The notes beneath the pieces were generated by a model. That model did no database searches and was not told the origin of the DNA. It saw only the letters and a program-made list of their open reading frames with translations. Both the position numbers and the translations under genes were made by a program. From Candidatus Gastranaerophilales bacterium (GTDB lineage: Bacteria > Cyanobacteriota > Vampirovibrionia > Gastranaerophilales > Gastranaerophilaceae), in NCBI GenBank assembly GCA_944324905.1, contig CALUYB010000005.1:1-64000 (forward strand): a stretch of 64,000 nt of DNA. The letters are read 5' to 3'. Positions 33,363 through 41,035 of the stretch are shown here, piece after piece. Positions within the stretch are counted from its first letter, which is position 1, and each line of letters opens with the position of its first letter.

Positions 33363-34250
33363 ATGGAAATAAAAGCCTCTATGGTAAAAGAACTCAGAGA
33401 TAAAACAGGCGCAGGTATGATGGATGCTAAAAAAGCTCTTGTTGAAGCTCAAGGTGATATGGATAAAGCAGCAGAAATACTAAGACAAAAAGGTATTGCT
33501 TCTGCTGATAAAAAAATGGGCAGAATCGCTGCAGAAGGTGCTGTTGCTTCATTTATCGAAGATAAAGTCGGCGCAATGGTTGAAATGAACTGCGAAACAG
33601 ACTTTGTTGCAAAAAATGAAAACTTCAAAGACCTTGCAAATATGATGGCTCAAGCAGTTGCAAAATTAAACCCGAAATCCGTTGAAGAAATGCTTGAAAT
33701 GGATTGCCCCGTTTGCAAAAAGAAAATCGACGATGTAATTAAAGAACAAATTGCAAAAATCGGCGAAAAAATTACAATCAGGAGATTTGTTCGCTACGAA
33801 GCACCCTGCTGCGTTTCTACATACATACACAACGGCAAAATCGGTGTTTTACTTGAAACAAAATGCGAAGGCGCATGTACAGATGAAACAAAAACAATTG
33901 CAAAAGACATTTGCTTGCACATAGCTTCATCAGCTCCCGAATTTGTTTCCAGAGATCAAATTCCTCAATCTGTAATCGATGAAGAAACAAGGATTGAAAT
34001 GGGCAAAGAAGACCTTGCAAACAAACCCGAAGCAATCAGAGCAAAAATTGTTGAAGGACGTGTTAACAAACAAATGGCTCACAAGGTTCTTTTGGAACAA
34101 CCATTTGTTAAAAACCCTGATGAAACAATTGAACAGTTAATCAAAGGTAAATTATCGATCGTTAGATTTGATAGATTTGTTTTAGGTGAAGGCCTAGAAA
34201 AAAGACAAGATAACTTCGCTGAAGAAGTAATGAATCAGATCAAAGGTTAA
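33363..34250 (+). CDS. tsf: Elongation factor Ts, with extra cysteines
   Basis: 295 residues. The N-terminal UBA-like domain (MVKELRDKTGAGMMDAKKAL), the NCETDFVAKN core motif and two dimerisation halves are normal. It recycles EF-Tu by nucleotide exchange. Unusual are two Cys clusters: DCPVCKKK near 118-125 and APCCVSTY...TKCEGACTDE near 143-175, absent from common EF-Ts. They could bind zinc or be redox-sensitive. Confidence 0.95.
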   Translation: MEIKASMVKELRDKTGAGMMDAKKALVEAQGDMDKAAEILRQKGIASADKKMGRIAAEGAVASFIEDKVGAMVEMNCETDFVAKNENFKDLANMMAQAVAKLNPKSVEEMLEMDCPVCKKKIDDVIKEQIAKIGEKITIRRFVRYEAPCCVSTYIHNGKIGVLLETKCEGACTDETKTIAKDICLHIASSAPEFVSRDQIPQSVIDEETRIEMGKEDLANKPEAIRAKIVEGRVNKQMAHKVLLEQPFVKNPDETIEQLIKGKLSIVRFDRFVLGEGLEKRQDNFAEEVMNQIKG

Positions 34251-34266
34251 TTTTTAGAAACATATT

Positions 34267-34298
34267 AGCACCCCCTAATTTTTAGGGGGTGCTGTTTT
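34267..34298 (+). terminator. Terminator of rpsB-tsf
   Basis: AGCACCCCCTAA (34267-34278) and TTAGGGGGTGCT (34282-34293) form a 12-bp stem with a TTT loop, followed by GTTTT. Confidence 0.9.
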
Positions 34299-34323
34299 AC
34301 ATGCTCCATGTTGGTGTTAAAAT
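34295..34323 (+). promoter_or_regulatory. Promoter of queD, -10 box 6 nt before the ATG
   Basis: TTTTAC (34295-34300), a 17-nt spacer ending in TGT (extended -10), and TAAAAT (34318-34323), then six bases and the ATG at 34330. There is no ribosome binding site. Confidence 0.55.
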
Positions 34324-34329
34324 AATTTT

Positions 34330-34686
34330 ATGTTTGAAGTAAAGATTGAAACAAGTTTTTCGGCAGCTCATCATTTGCTCAATTACAAAGGTAATTGCGA
34401 AAATCAGCATGGGCACAATTGGAAAGTTGAAGTTTATATTCAAGGTGAAAGTCTTGATAAATCAAATATTTTGGTTGATTTTAAAATATTAAAAAAGACT
34501 GTTAATGAAATTATTGATTATCTTGACCATACTGATATAAATGAATTGCCAGAATTTAAAGATGTTTCGCCAAGTTCTGAAATAATTTCTAAATTTATTT
34601 ATCAAAGAGTGAAAGAGTATTTTAGCGGAGTTTCCCGTGTTAATGTTTGGGAAACGCCTACATCAAGGGCATCTTATTGGGAGTAG
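34330..34686 (+). CDS. queD: 6-carboxy-tetrahydropterin synthase (QueD)
   Basis: 118 residues. The zinc His residues (SAAHHL and NQHGHNW), the catalytic Cys in NCENQHGH, LDHTDIN and the C-terminal WETPTSRASYW motif match QueD. It makes 6-carboxy-tetrahydropterin in queuosine synthesis. queH lies at 53894-54436; queC, queE and queF are not in the window. uppP starts 3 bp downstream. Confidence 0.93.
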   Translation: MFEVKIETSFSAAHHLLNYKGNCENQHGHNWKVEVYIQGESLDKSNILVDFKILKKTVNEIIDYLDHTDINELPEFKDVSPSSEIISKFIYQRVKEYFSGVSRVNVWETPTSRASYWE

Positions 34687-34689
34687 AAT

Positions 34690-35532
34690 ATGCAAATATT
34701 GCAAGCAGTTTTTGTTGGCGCAGTACAGGGTATTAGTGAGTTTTTGCCTATTTCAAGTTCGGCACACATTGTTTTTGCGCAGTCAATTTATAAAATTGCA
34801 ACAGGTTCGCAATTTTTAAATGAAGTTGGCTCACAAGAAATATTTTTTGACATAATGGTGCATTTGGCAACGCTTCTTGCGGTTTTAATTTTCTTTAGAA
34901 AAGATATTATTGAAATTATTAAGGCTTTTTTTCTCGGTCTTAAAAATAAAGATTACACAAATCCCGACTTTAAAACAGCAGTTTTTATACTTGCTGCAAC
35001 TCCTATCACTTGTATTGTTGCGCTGATTTTAAAAGAGCCTACACATGCTCTTGTTGAAAATCCTAAAATTGTTAGTTTGTTTTTAATATTAACAGGTTTT
35101 ATACTTTATTTTAGCGAAAAATTAAAGTCTAAAAATAAAGATATGAATTTAAAAACAGCACTTTGGACTGGGCTTGCTCAAGGTCTTGCAGTTTTCCCCG
35201 GGCTTTCTCGTTCCGGTTTAACCATTGCAACTCAAGTGTTTTTGGGAATGGACAGAGTTAAGGCAGCAAGATTTTCATTTTTAATGAGCATTCCTGTAAT
35301 TTTAGGCGCGTCAATGGCATACCCTTTGCTTGAAATGGACTTTTCACAAATGGCAAGTTTTAACTACAAAGCGATGTTTTGGGGTTTTTTAACGTCCTTT
35401 GTTGTTGGTTATCTGTGCGTAAAATATTTTATGAAACTTTTGGGCAAAGTTACCCTTAAATGTTTCTCGTATTACTGCTTTGTCGTCGGGGCTCTGATGT
35501 TTGTACTATTCTCAGTCTGCCATCGTCTTTAA
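34690..35532 (+). CDS. uppP: Undecaprenyl-diphosphatase (BacA/UppP)
   Basis: 280 residues, seven or eight transmembrane helices. QGISEFLPISSSAHIVF near the start and FPGLSRSGLTIATQVFLGM in the middle are the family active-site motifs. It recycles the undecaprenyl carrier used for cell-wall synthesis. Its last 77 bp overlap the convergent metallophosphatase gene. Confidence 0.95.
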   Translation: MQILQAVFVGAVQGISEFLPISSSAHIVFAQSIYKIATGSQFLNEVGSQEIFFDIMVHLATLLAVLIFFRKDIIEIIKAFFLGLKNKDYTNPDFKTAVFILAATPITCIVALILKEPTHALVENPKIVSLFLILTGFILYFSEKLKSKNKDMNLKTALWTGLAQGLAVFPGLSRSGLTIATQVFLGMDRVKAARFSFLMSIPVILGASMAYPLLEMDFSQMASFNYKAMFWGFLTSFVVGYLCVKYFMKLLGKVTLKCFSYYCFVVGALMFVLFSVCHRL

Positions 35533-37012
35533 TTACTAAATTATCTTTATCCTGACGGTTCTTAATGTAGTTTATCAATGTAATATCTTTGTCGTAGTCA
35601 AATTTTTCAACTTGCCCTTTTGGTACCATTTCGGGATACTCTTTGCCATTGGCTACGAAGCTGTCAAGTGCTATGGTGTACATTTTGGTTTTCGAAGGAT
35701 TGTTTGAGTCAATTATTACTTCTTGGCCGTCTTTTCCTACAAAGCTTATTGATAATAATTTTCCATTTGTGTCAATTGTATAGTTTAAGCCACTGAATTG
35801 CAGTAGTCCTGGGTATCCGTCAACTGCGCTCATTGTGCGCTCAGATGCATTTTTTATAGCACTTACGATTTGTTCTTCACTCATTTGAGTTTTGATGAGC
35901 TCATTTTTCATTGGTGCTGATTCTTCTACATCTGCTTCGGTTAATTTTCCCGCTTGTGGTACTTTTCTTGCATTTGCGCTATTAATTACTGCAATGTCTG
36001 TACCTAGTGCTGCCTTCATTGAATCGGCCATTTGTGCTGTCCAGGCGCATGGTGCAATTCTTCTGTTTTCTGGCATTGGGTCTATTTCTTTTATTCTTCC
36101 TATTTGTGGTGAAGCGCCGATTTCGCCGTCTTTTATGCTCTCAATTACGGAATTTTTCTTTTTACTTGTCGCAACAACAGTGTTTGAAACGCTCTTTAAT
36201 ATGCCGTTAACATCAAATTCTGCATTTAAAATACCGTAATTTTCTGCATTTTGTCCTGCTTGAAGTATTATTACCGGTTCACCCGATTTGCTTCTAACAA
36301 GGTTTTCGCCTTCTTTTGCACCTTCAATTTTGTCATGTGAGTGACCGCCAACAATAATATCGACCCCATCAAGTTGTCCTGCAAGCTTTTCGTCTAGGTC
36401 TTTGCCAATGTGTGAAAGTATAATAATTTTATTTACGCCTTGTGATTTTAATTTATCAATTTCCGTTTGTGCTGATTTTACCGTTTGTTCGAAATTTTCT
36501 ACAACCACATCGGAAACTTTATCAATCGAAACGACGGTTTTTAAATCAAGTGGTGATAAGCCTATGATACCGTATTTATTGCCATTTTCCTCTTTTATTA
36601 TTGAATTTGCCACACCATCTATGTTATGACCCTGTGTAGTTTTCAGGTTTGATGAAATAAATTTCGTATTTTTTGAATTTTTAATTGCATTTTTTAGATT
36701 TTTACTACCGTTGTCCAATTCGTGATTGCCAATTGTGCTGGCATCAATGCCCATGTAATTCATTAAATTTAATATAAGATTATTTTTCTTTGTATTTGCG
36801 CCCGACCAGCTATCACCTGCCATAAGCTTAAGTGTATCAAAGTTGCCGCCTTTTGTTGCGGAGTCAAAGTAAAGCGAACCACTTAAGACGCCACCTAAGT
36901 TGTCGGTTTGCCCATGCCAGTCATTTGTATAAAAGAGCTTTAATTTTGTTGTTTTTTCTTGTGTTGGCGGCTGTTTTGAATATGTAATATATCTTGAATT
37001 TATTTGTTCCAT
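35456..37012 (-). CDS. 5'-nucleotidase/UshA-family metallophosphatase, apparently without signal peptide
   Basis: About 518 residues: a metallophosphatase domain (FYTNDWHGQ, MAGDSWSG, IGNHELDNG, ILSHIGKD and GGHSHD with the two-metal ligands) to about 270 and a C-terminal 5'-nucleotidase domain (NSANARKVPQAG, QFSGLNYTID) to about 505. Relatives hydrolyse nucleotides or sugar nucleotides in the periplasm. The start MEQINS (or an ATG five codons earlier) is not followed by a signal peptide, so the protein may be cytoplasmic or exported in another way. It overlaps the uppP tail by 77 bp. Confidence 0.88.
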   Translation of the reverse strand: MEQINSRYITYSKQPPTQEKTTKLKLFYTNDWHGQTDNLGGVLSGSLYFDSATKGGNFDTLKLMAGDSWSGANTKKNNLILNLMNYMGIDASTIGNHELDNGSKNLKNAIKNSKNTKFISSNLKTTQGHNIDGVANSIIKEENGNKYGIIGLSPLDLKTVVSIDKVSDVVVENFEQTVKSAQTEIDKLKSQGVNKIIILSHIGKDLDEKLAGQLDGVDIIVGGHSHDKIEGAKEGENLVRSKSGEPVIILQAGQNAENYGILNAEFDVNGILKSVSNTVVATSKKKNSVIESIKDGEIGASPQIGRIKEIDPMPENRRIAPCAWTAQMADSMKAALGTDIAVINSANARKVPQAGKLTEADVEESAPMKNELIKTQMSEEQIVSAIKNASERTMSAVDGYPGLLQFSGLNYTIDTNGKLLSISFVGKDGQEVIIDSNNPSKTKMYTIALDSFVANGKEYPEMVPKGQVEKFDYDKDITLINYIKNRQDKDNLVIKDDGRLRIVQTSEPRRQSSNTRNI

Positions 37013-37046
37013 ACCGCAATAAAACATGTGAATGTAAAAAATTGCT

Positions 37047-38354
37047 CTAAGGTGAGATTTTATTAAAAAGATTTAAAAATTCAGGAAATGATGTATTTAT
37101 CCAGTTGAAGTTCTTAATTTTTATCTCATTTTTACAAACAAGTCCTGCAACAAAATAACTCATTGCCAGTCTGTGGTCTAAATGTGTTTCAAGCTCGCAG
37201 TTGCCAACTAAATCTTTTTTGTTGCCATTAATTATAAATCCGTCTTGTTTTTCTTCTATTTCTACACCGATTTTTTTAAGCCCTTCACTAAGCGCGCTTA
37301 TTCTGTCAGATTCTTTATTTCTTAAATCCTGTGCGTCTTTGACTATTGTTTGCCCTTTTGCACGAGCAGCAAGCACTGCAATAATTGGCAACTCGTCAAT
37401 CAATCGTGGTATAATTTCTCCTGAAATTTCGCAACCAATCATATCGGGACTGTAACAAACTTTAATGTCGCCAACTTCCTCATTTGAAATAATTTTTTTG
37501 TCAAGAATTTCATAATTAACATTCATTTTGTCAAATACATCTAAAATTCCCGTGCGCGTTGGGTTTAGTCCAACACTTTTTATAATTATTTCGCTATCGG
37601 GAACAATTGCTGCCATAACCATAAAAAACGCTGCTGAAGATATGTCGCCTGCAATTTCTATGTCTTTTGGCACTAGTTTTGACTTTTGAATCTTTGTATA
37701 AAAACCGTTTTTATCTTGCCCTGTTTCAATTTGTGCTTCAAGATATTTAAACATACGTTCTGAGTGGTCGCGCGAGAGTGTTTTTTCATAAACTGTAGTT
37801 ATGCCATTGGTGTTTAGGCCTGCAAGTAGTATGCAAGACTTAACTTGAGCTGAGGCAATTGGGCTAAAGTACTCAATTGGGTTTAATTTTGCGCCTTCAA
37901 TTTCAAGCGGCGCTTTAAAATTATTCGATTTTATCTTTGCGCCCATTAAACTTAAGGGTTCAATAACTCTTTTCATTGGGCGCTTTGAGAGGCTTTCATC
38001 TCCAATAAGCACGCTTTTAAAATTTTGTGCCGCAAGCATGCCTGCCAACAGTCGCATTGAGGTGCCTGAGTTACCGCAATCCAGCACTTTTGAGGGCATA
38101 GAAAACTCTTTTGGTGAATTTAGAATAAGTGTTCTATCGTCAATAAAATTAACTTCGCAGCCAAGCGCTTTTATAATTTCTAAAGTCGCCCTGCAGTCTG
38201 CGCCAAAAGAAAAATTTGAAATTTTAATTTTGCCGCCTGTTTGAGCGCCAAAAATTAAACTTCTGTGTGATATAGATTTGTCAGGGGGAATTGTTATTTC
38301 CCCCTTAAGTCCGTTTTTTATTTTTTTACAAATAATGTCTTTCAAGCTACTCAC
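37047..38354 (-). CDS. aroA: 3-phosphoshikimate 1-carboxyvinyltransferase
   Basis: About 435 residues of the EPSP synthase fold: PPDKSISHRSLIFGA, DCGNSGTSMRLLAGML, KRPMKRVIEPL and the C-terminal LETHLDHRLAMSYFVAGLV. It is the sixth shikimate-pathway enzyme and so supplies chorismate for aroH (19796-20161). The start is uncertain: GTG at 38354 overlaps the speE stop in a GTGAGTAG arrangement; TTG codons at 38363 and 38342 are alternatives. Confidence 0.93.
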   Translation of the reverse strand: MSSLKDIICKKIKNGLKGEITIPPDKSISHRSLIFGAQTGGKIKISNFSFGADCRATLEIIKALGCEVNFIDDRTLILNSPKEFSMPSKVLDCGNSGTSMRLLAGMLAAQNFKSVLIGDESLSKRPMKRVIEPLSLMGAKIKSNNFKAPLEIEGAKLNPIEYFSPIASAQVKSCILLAGLNTNGITTVYEKTLSRDHSERMFKYLEAQIETGQDKNGFYTKIQKSKLVPKDIEIAGDISSAAFFMVMAAIVPDSEIIIKSVGLNPTRTGILDVFDKMNVNYEILDKKIISNEEVGDIKVCYSPDMIGCEISGEIIPRLIDELPIIAVLAARAKGQTIVKDAQDLRNKESDRISALSEGLKKIGVEIEEKQDGFIINGNKKDLVGNCELETHLDHRLAMSYFVAGLVCKNEIKIKNFNWINTSFPEFLNLFNKISP

Positions 38355-39189
38355 CAAGCGCAATTTCTTTTACAAAATTTGGAACATCAAAAACCGCTGT
38401 TTGCATTCTTGCATTATAAATTTTGCAAAGTTTTGAAATTTCATCTGCCCTTTGCTTGTCCACTTTTTTGTGGCAGTGTGGTGCTTCAACTTCATCAGAG
38501 CAAAATGCCCATGACCAGTATCCGCCAGGGTATGTTGGAATTGGGCCACAGTATGGGGCAACATTTTTAAACACTTTTCTTAAAAGTTTATACATTTTAC
38601 CCATTTCAACTACATTTGCAAATGGCGATTCTGACTGTGGTACTACAATTCCGCCTTCGCGCAGTGAATTTTTAACATTTGTGTAAAATTCTTCCGTAAA
38701 TAAGCCTTCTCCTGGGCCCATTGGGTCAGTAGAATCAATTAACACAACATCGTAGCAATTTTTTTTGTTTTTAATAAACTCGATGGCATCTTCTACATAT
38801 ACCTTAACTTTTGGGTCATCCAATTTGCAGGCAATTGTCGGTAAAAACTTTTTGCTTGCTTCAATTACCATACCGTCAATTTCGCACATTTCAACACTTT
38901 TTACTGAGTTATGTTTTAAAACTTCTCTTACCGTTCCGCCATCTCCACCGCCTATGACTAAAATATTTTCAGGGTTTTTGTGTGCAATAAGCGGTATATG
39001 AGAAATCATTTCATGGTAGAAAAACTCGTCACGCTCGGTTGTCATCATAAGACCGTCAAGTGTTAAAACATTGCCTAAGCCTTTGCTTTTGAAAATTTCA
39101 ACATCCTGAAATTCAGATTTATCTTTAAATAAAGTTTCTTCTCTTTCAATTGCTATTCCATAGTGCAGCTGATTTATTTCATGGTACAT
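38347..39189 (-). CDS. speE: Spermidine synthase
   Basis: 280 residues: LVIGGGDGGTVREVLKH (decarboxylated-SAM binding), VEMCEIDGMVIEASKKFLP, DVVLIDSTDPMGPGEGLFTEEFY with the catalytic Asp, and YPGGYWSWAF-type C-terminal motif. It makes spermidine and methylthioadenosine, the substrate of mtnP (869-1675). AAAGGAT stands 9 nt before the ATG. It is translationally coupled to aroA. Confidence 0.94.
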   Translation of the reverse strand: MYHEINQLHYGIAIEREETLFKDKSEFQDVEIFKSKGLGNVLTLDGLMMTTERDEFFYHEMISHIPLIAHKNPENILVIGGGDGGTVREVLKHNSVKSVEMCEIDGMVIEASKKFLPTIACKLDDPKVKVYVEDAIEFIKNKKNCYDVVLIDSTDPMGPGEGLFTEEFYTNVKNSLREGGIVVPQSESPFANVVEMGKMYKLLRKVFKNVAPYCGPIPTYPGGYWSWAFCSDEVEAPHCHKKVDKQRADEISKLCKIYNARMQTAVFDVPNFVKEIALGE

Positions 39190-39264
39190 ATTTTTTATCC
39201 TTTATTAAACTCTCTTAATCTATTATACAAAAAAGCAAATTATTTGCTATAATAAAAACAACTT

Positions 39265-39549
39265 ATGAGAAATGTCATCCTAAAATCATTTGAAGACTTT
39301 ATTTCACAGCCTTTGGGAATTTTGCGCTCAAAAATTATTCAAATTGCAAACTTAAAGTCGGATTTTGTAAGTACAAAATCTGTAAATGTTGAGATTATGG
39401 ATGATACTGTTCAAGTTAATGTTGTAAATAATGATAATGTTTATAATCTTTTATCAGCAGTTGTTTATAAAAAAAGACTTAACGAATTGAGAACAGCAAG
39501 CTATGAAAATAAAGAAAGCGAATTTTTTACTAAGCTCACCAAATCTTAA
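39265..39549 (+). CDS. Hypothetical protein upstream of engB
   Basis: 94 residues beginning MRNVILKSFEDFISQPLG, without signal peptide or membrane segment and with a mixed alpha/beta look (VNVEIMDDTVQVNVVNN). It matches no family I recognise. TATAAT stands about 13 nt upstream of the ATG. Its 3' end overlaps engB by 47 bp, so the two are likely cotranscribed. Confidence 0.6.
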   Translation: MRNVILKSFEDFISQPLGILRSKIIQIANLKSDFVSTKSVNVEIMDDTVQVNVVNNDNVYNLLSAVVYKKRLNELRTASYENKESEFFTKLTKS

Positions 39550-40090
39550 GCTGTGCCCACAAAGTAATTTGTGCGAATTTGCGCTTTTGGGTCGTTCTAA
39601 TGTAGGTAAATCTACTTTTATAAACACTATTTGCAATAACAAAAGTCTTGCAAAAACATCCAATACCCCCGGAAAAACAAGGTTAATTAACCTTTTTGAA
39701 ATAGATACAACATCAAAACCATTTATAATCGCAGATTTGCCTGGGTATGGGTTTGCAAAAGTTTCTAAAGTTGAGCAAGCGCAGTGGCAAAAAAATCTTG
39801 AGGAGTATTTGCTAAAGCGCGAAAACTTAACAAGTTGTGTTCAATTCATTGACGCTCGACATGAAATTCAAAAAAACGATTTTCAAATGCATGAGTGGTT
39901 GAAAATAAATGATATTTCAAATTTTGTAATACTTTCAAAATGTGACTACATTTCAAGAAATGATATTTCAAAGAAAATTTCAGAAATAAAAAAATATTTT
40001 GGTGTTGATGCACTGCCTTTTTCTTCTAAAAATCGTTTTTATGTTGACGATGTTTTAAATTATTTTGAAAATTTATGTAACAATTCTTAA
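39503..40090 (+). CDS. engB: Ribosome biogenesis GTPase EngB/YsxC
   Basis: 195 residues. G1 GRSNVGKST, G3 DLPGYG and G4 SKCD motifs mark the TRAFAC EngB family, needed for 50S assembly. It starts inside the upstream hypothetical gene. Confidence 0.95.
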   Translation: MKIKKANFLLSSPNLKLCPQSNLCEFALLGRSNVGKSTFINTICNNKSLAKTSNTPGKTRLINLFEIDTTSKPFIIADLPGYGFAKVSKVEQAQWQKNLEEYLLKRENLTSCVQFIDARHEIQKNDFQMHEWLKINDISNFVILSKCDYISRNDISKKISEIKKYFGVDALPFSSKNRFYVDDVLNYFENLCNNS

Positions 40091-40119
40091 TTTCGCATGC
40101 CCATATAAATAAAAAATGT

Positions 40120-40125
40120 TATAGT
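40120..40125 (+). promoter_or_regulatory. -10 box of the 40132 gene, 6 nt before the ATG
   Basis: TATAGT is followed by six bases and the ATG at 40132. There is no ribosome binding site, so a leaderless start is likely. Confidence 0.5.
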
Positions 40126-40131
40126 TTTGTT

Positions 40132-40350
40132 ATGGAGAGTCCAATTTCTAGGAGTTACATTAATGATTGCGCATTTAATCAAATGATTAAAGATGCGCGT
40201 GCGCTTCAGATTAAAGACACCATTAAAAAAATGGGCGAACTTAATCGTTCGCACAGAGAAGATATATTAGATAAAGTCCTTGAAAATACTTCTAAATTCA
40301 GGGTTCAGGATAAGTTTAAAGCATTAAAAAATGCAGCAAAAAGTTCATAA
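40132..40350 (+). CDS. Small helical hypothetical protein
   Basis: 72 residues, strongly basic and helical (MIKDARALQIKDTIKKMGELNRSHREDILDKVLE in outline). No family is recognised. It overlaps the DUF2344 gene by 20 bp and so appears to lead the operon to RNase E/G and beyond. Confidence 0.6.
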   Translation: MESPISRSYINDCAFNQMIKDARALQIKDTIKKMGELNRSHREDILDKVLENTSKFRVQDKFKALKNAAKSS

Positions 40351-41017
40351 ATACAGACTAAAATTAACTAAATACGGCGAGTTAAAGTATATTTCGCACC
40401 TTGATTGGCAAAATTTGATAATTAAAACGCTCAGAAGGTGTGGGCTTAAACTTGTTTTAACCGAAGGTTTTAATAAAATTCCAAAAACAGGTTTTTCTCC
40501 TGCTTTGCCATTGTTCATTGAAAGTGAGTGCGAGCTTGTATATTTTCAAACTTACGAACCCTTGCCAAATAATTTTAAAGAGATTTTTGAAAACAATACA
40601 AATAAAAATGTAAAACTGGTCGAGTACATAGATTTTTCTGATATACAGACTAAATTGCCACCATTAGACACTCTTATCCAGTGGGCAAAATATGAGGCAA
40701 GACCGATACTCAACAAAAACGAGAGTATTTTAAATTTTAAAGATATAGAGTATAATACAGAAAAATGTTTATCTTGCGATGAAATTTTAATCGAAAGAAA
40801 AACAAAAAAAGGTTTAAATAAGGTTATTAATTATCGAAAATCTTTAAATTCCCTTGAATTTAAAGACGGCAGTTTGACTTTTGTTTTAAAAACAGGTCAG
40901 GATGCTGATATCCCCTCTTTACGTGCGGATGAATTTTTGAAAAAAATATATGGAGAAAATTATCTGTTTAATGTGAAAAGAGTGTGTTTTTTTGATAAAG
41001 ACCTAAAAGTTTTATAA
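40331..41017 (+). CDS. DUF2344/TIGR03936 radical-SAM-associated protein
   Basis: 228 residues. KYRLKLTKYGELKYISHLDWQNLIIKTLRRCGLKLVLTEGFNKIPKTGFSPALPL in outline is the DUF2344 signature. In many bacteria the domain is fused to or sits beside a B12-binding radical SAM protein and next to RNase E/G; here it is a separate gene directly upstream of RNase E/G. Its biochemical role is not established; a link to tRNA or rRNA modification is suspected. Confidence 0.88.
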   Translation: MQQKVHKYRLKLTKYGELKYISHLDWQNLIIKTLRRCGLKLVLTEGFNKIPKTGFSPALPLFIESECELVYFQTYEPLPNNFKEIFENNTNKNVKLVEYIDFSDIQTKLPPLDTLIQWAKYEARPILNKNESILNFKDIEYNTEKCLSCDEILIERKTKKGLNKVINYRKSLNSLEFKDGSLTFVLKTGQDADIPSLRADEFLKKIYGENYLFNVKRVCFFDKDLKVL

Positions 41018-41035
41018 GATTTAAAGGATTTATTT

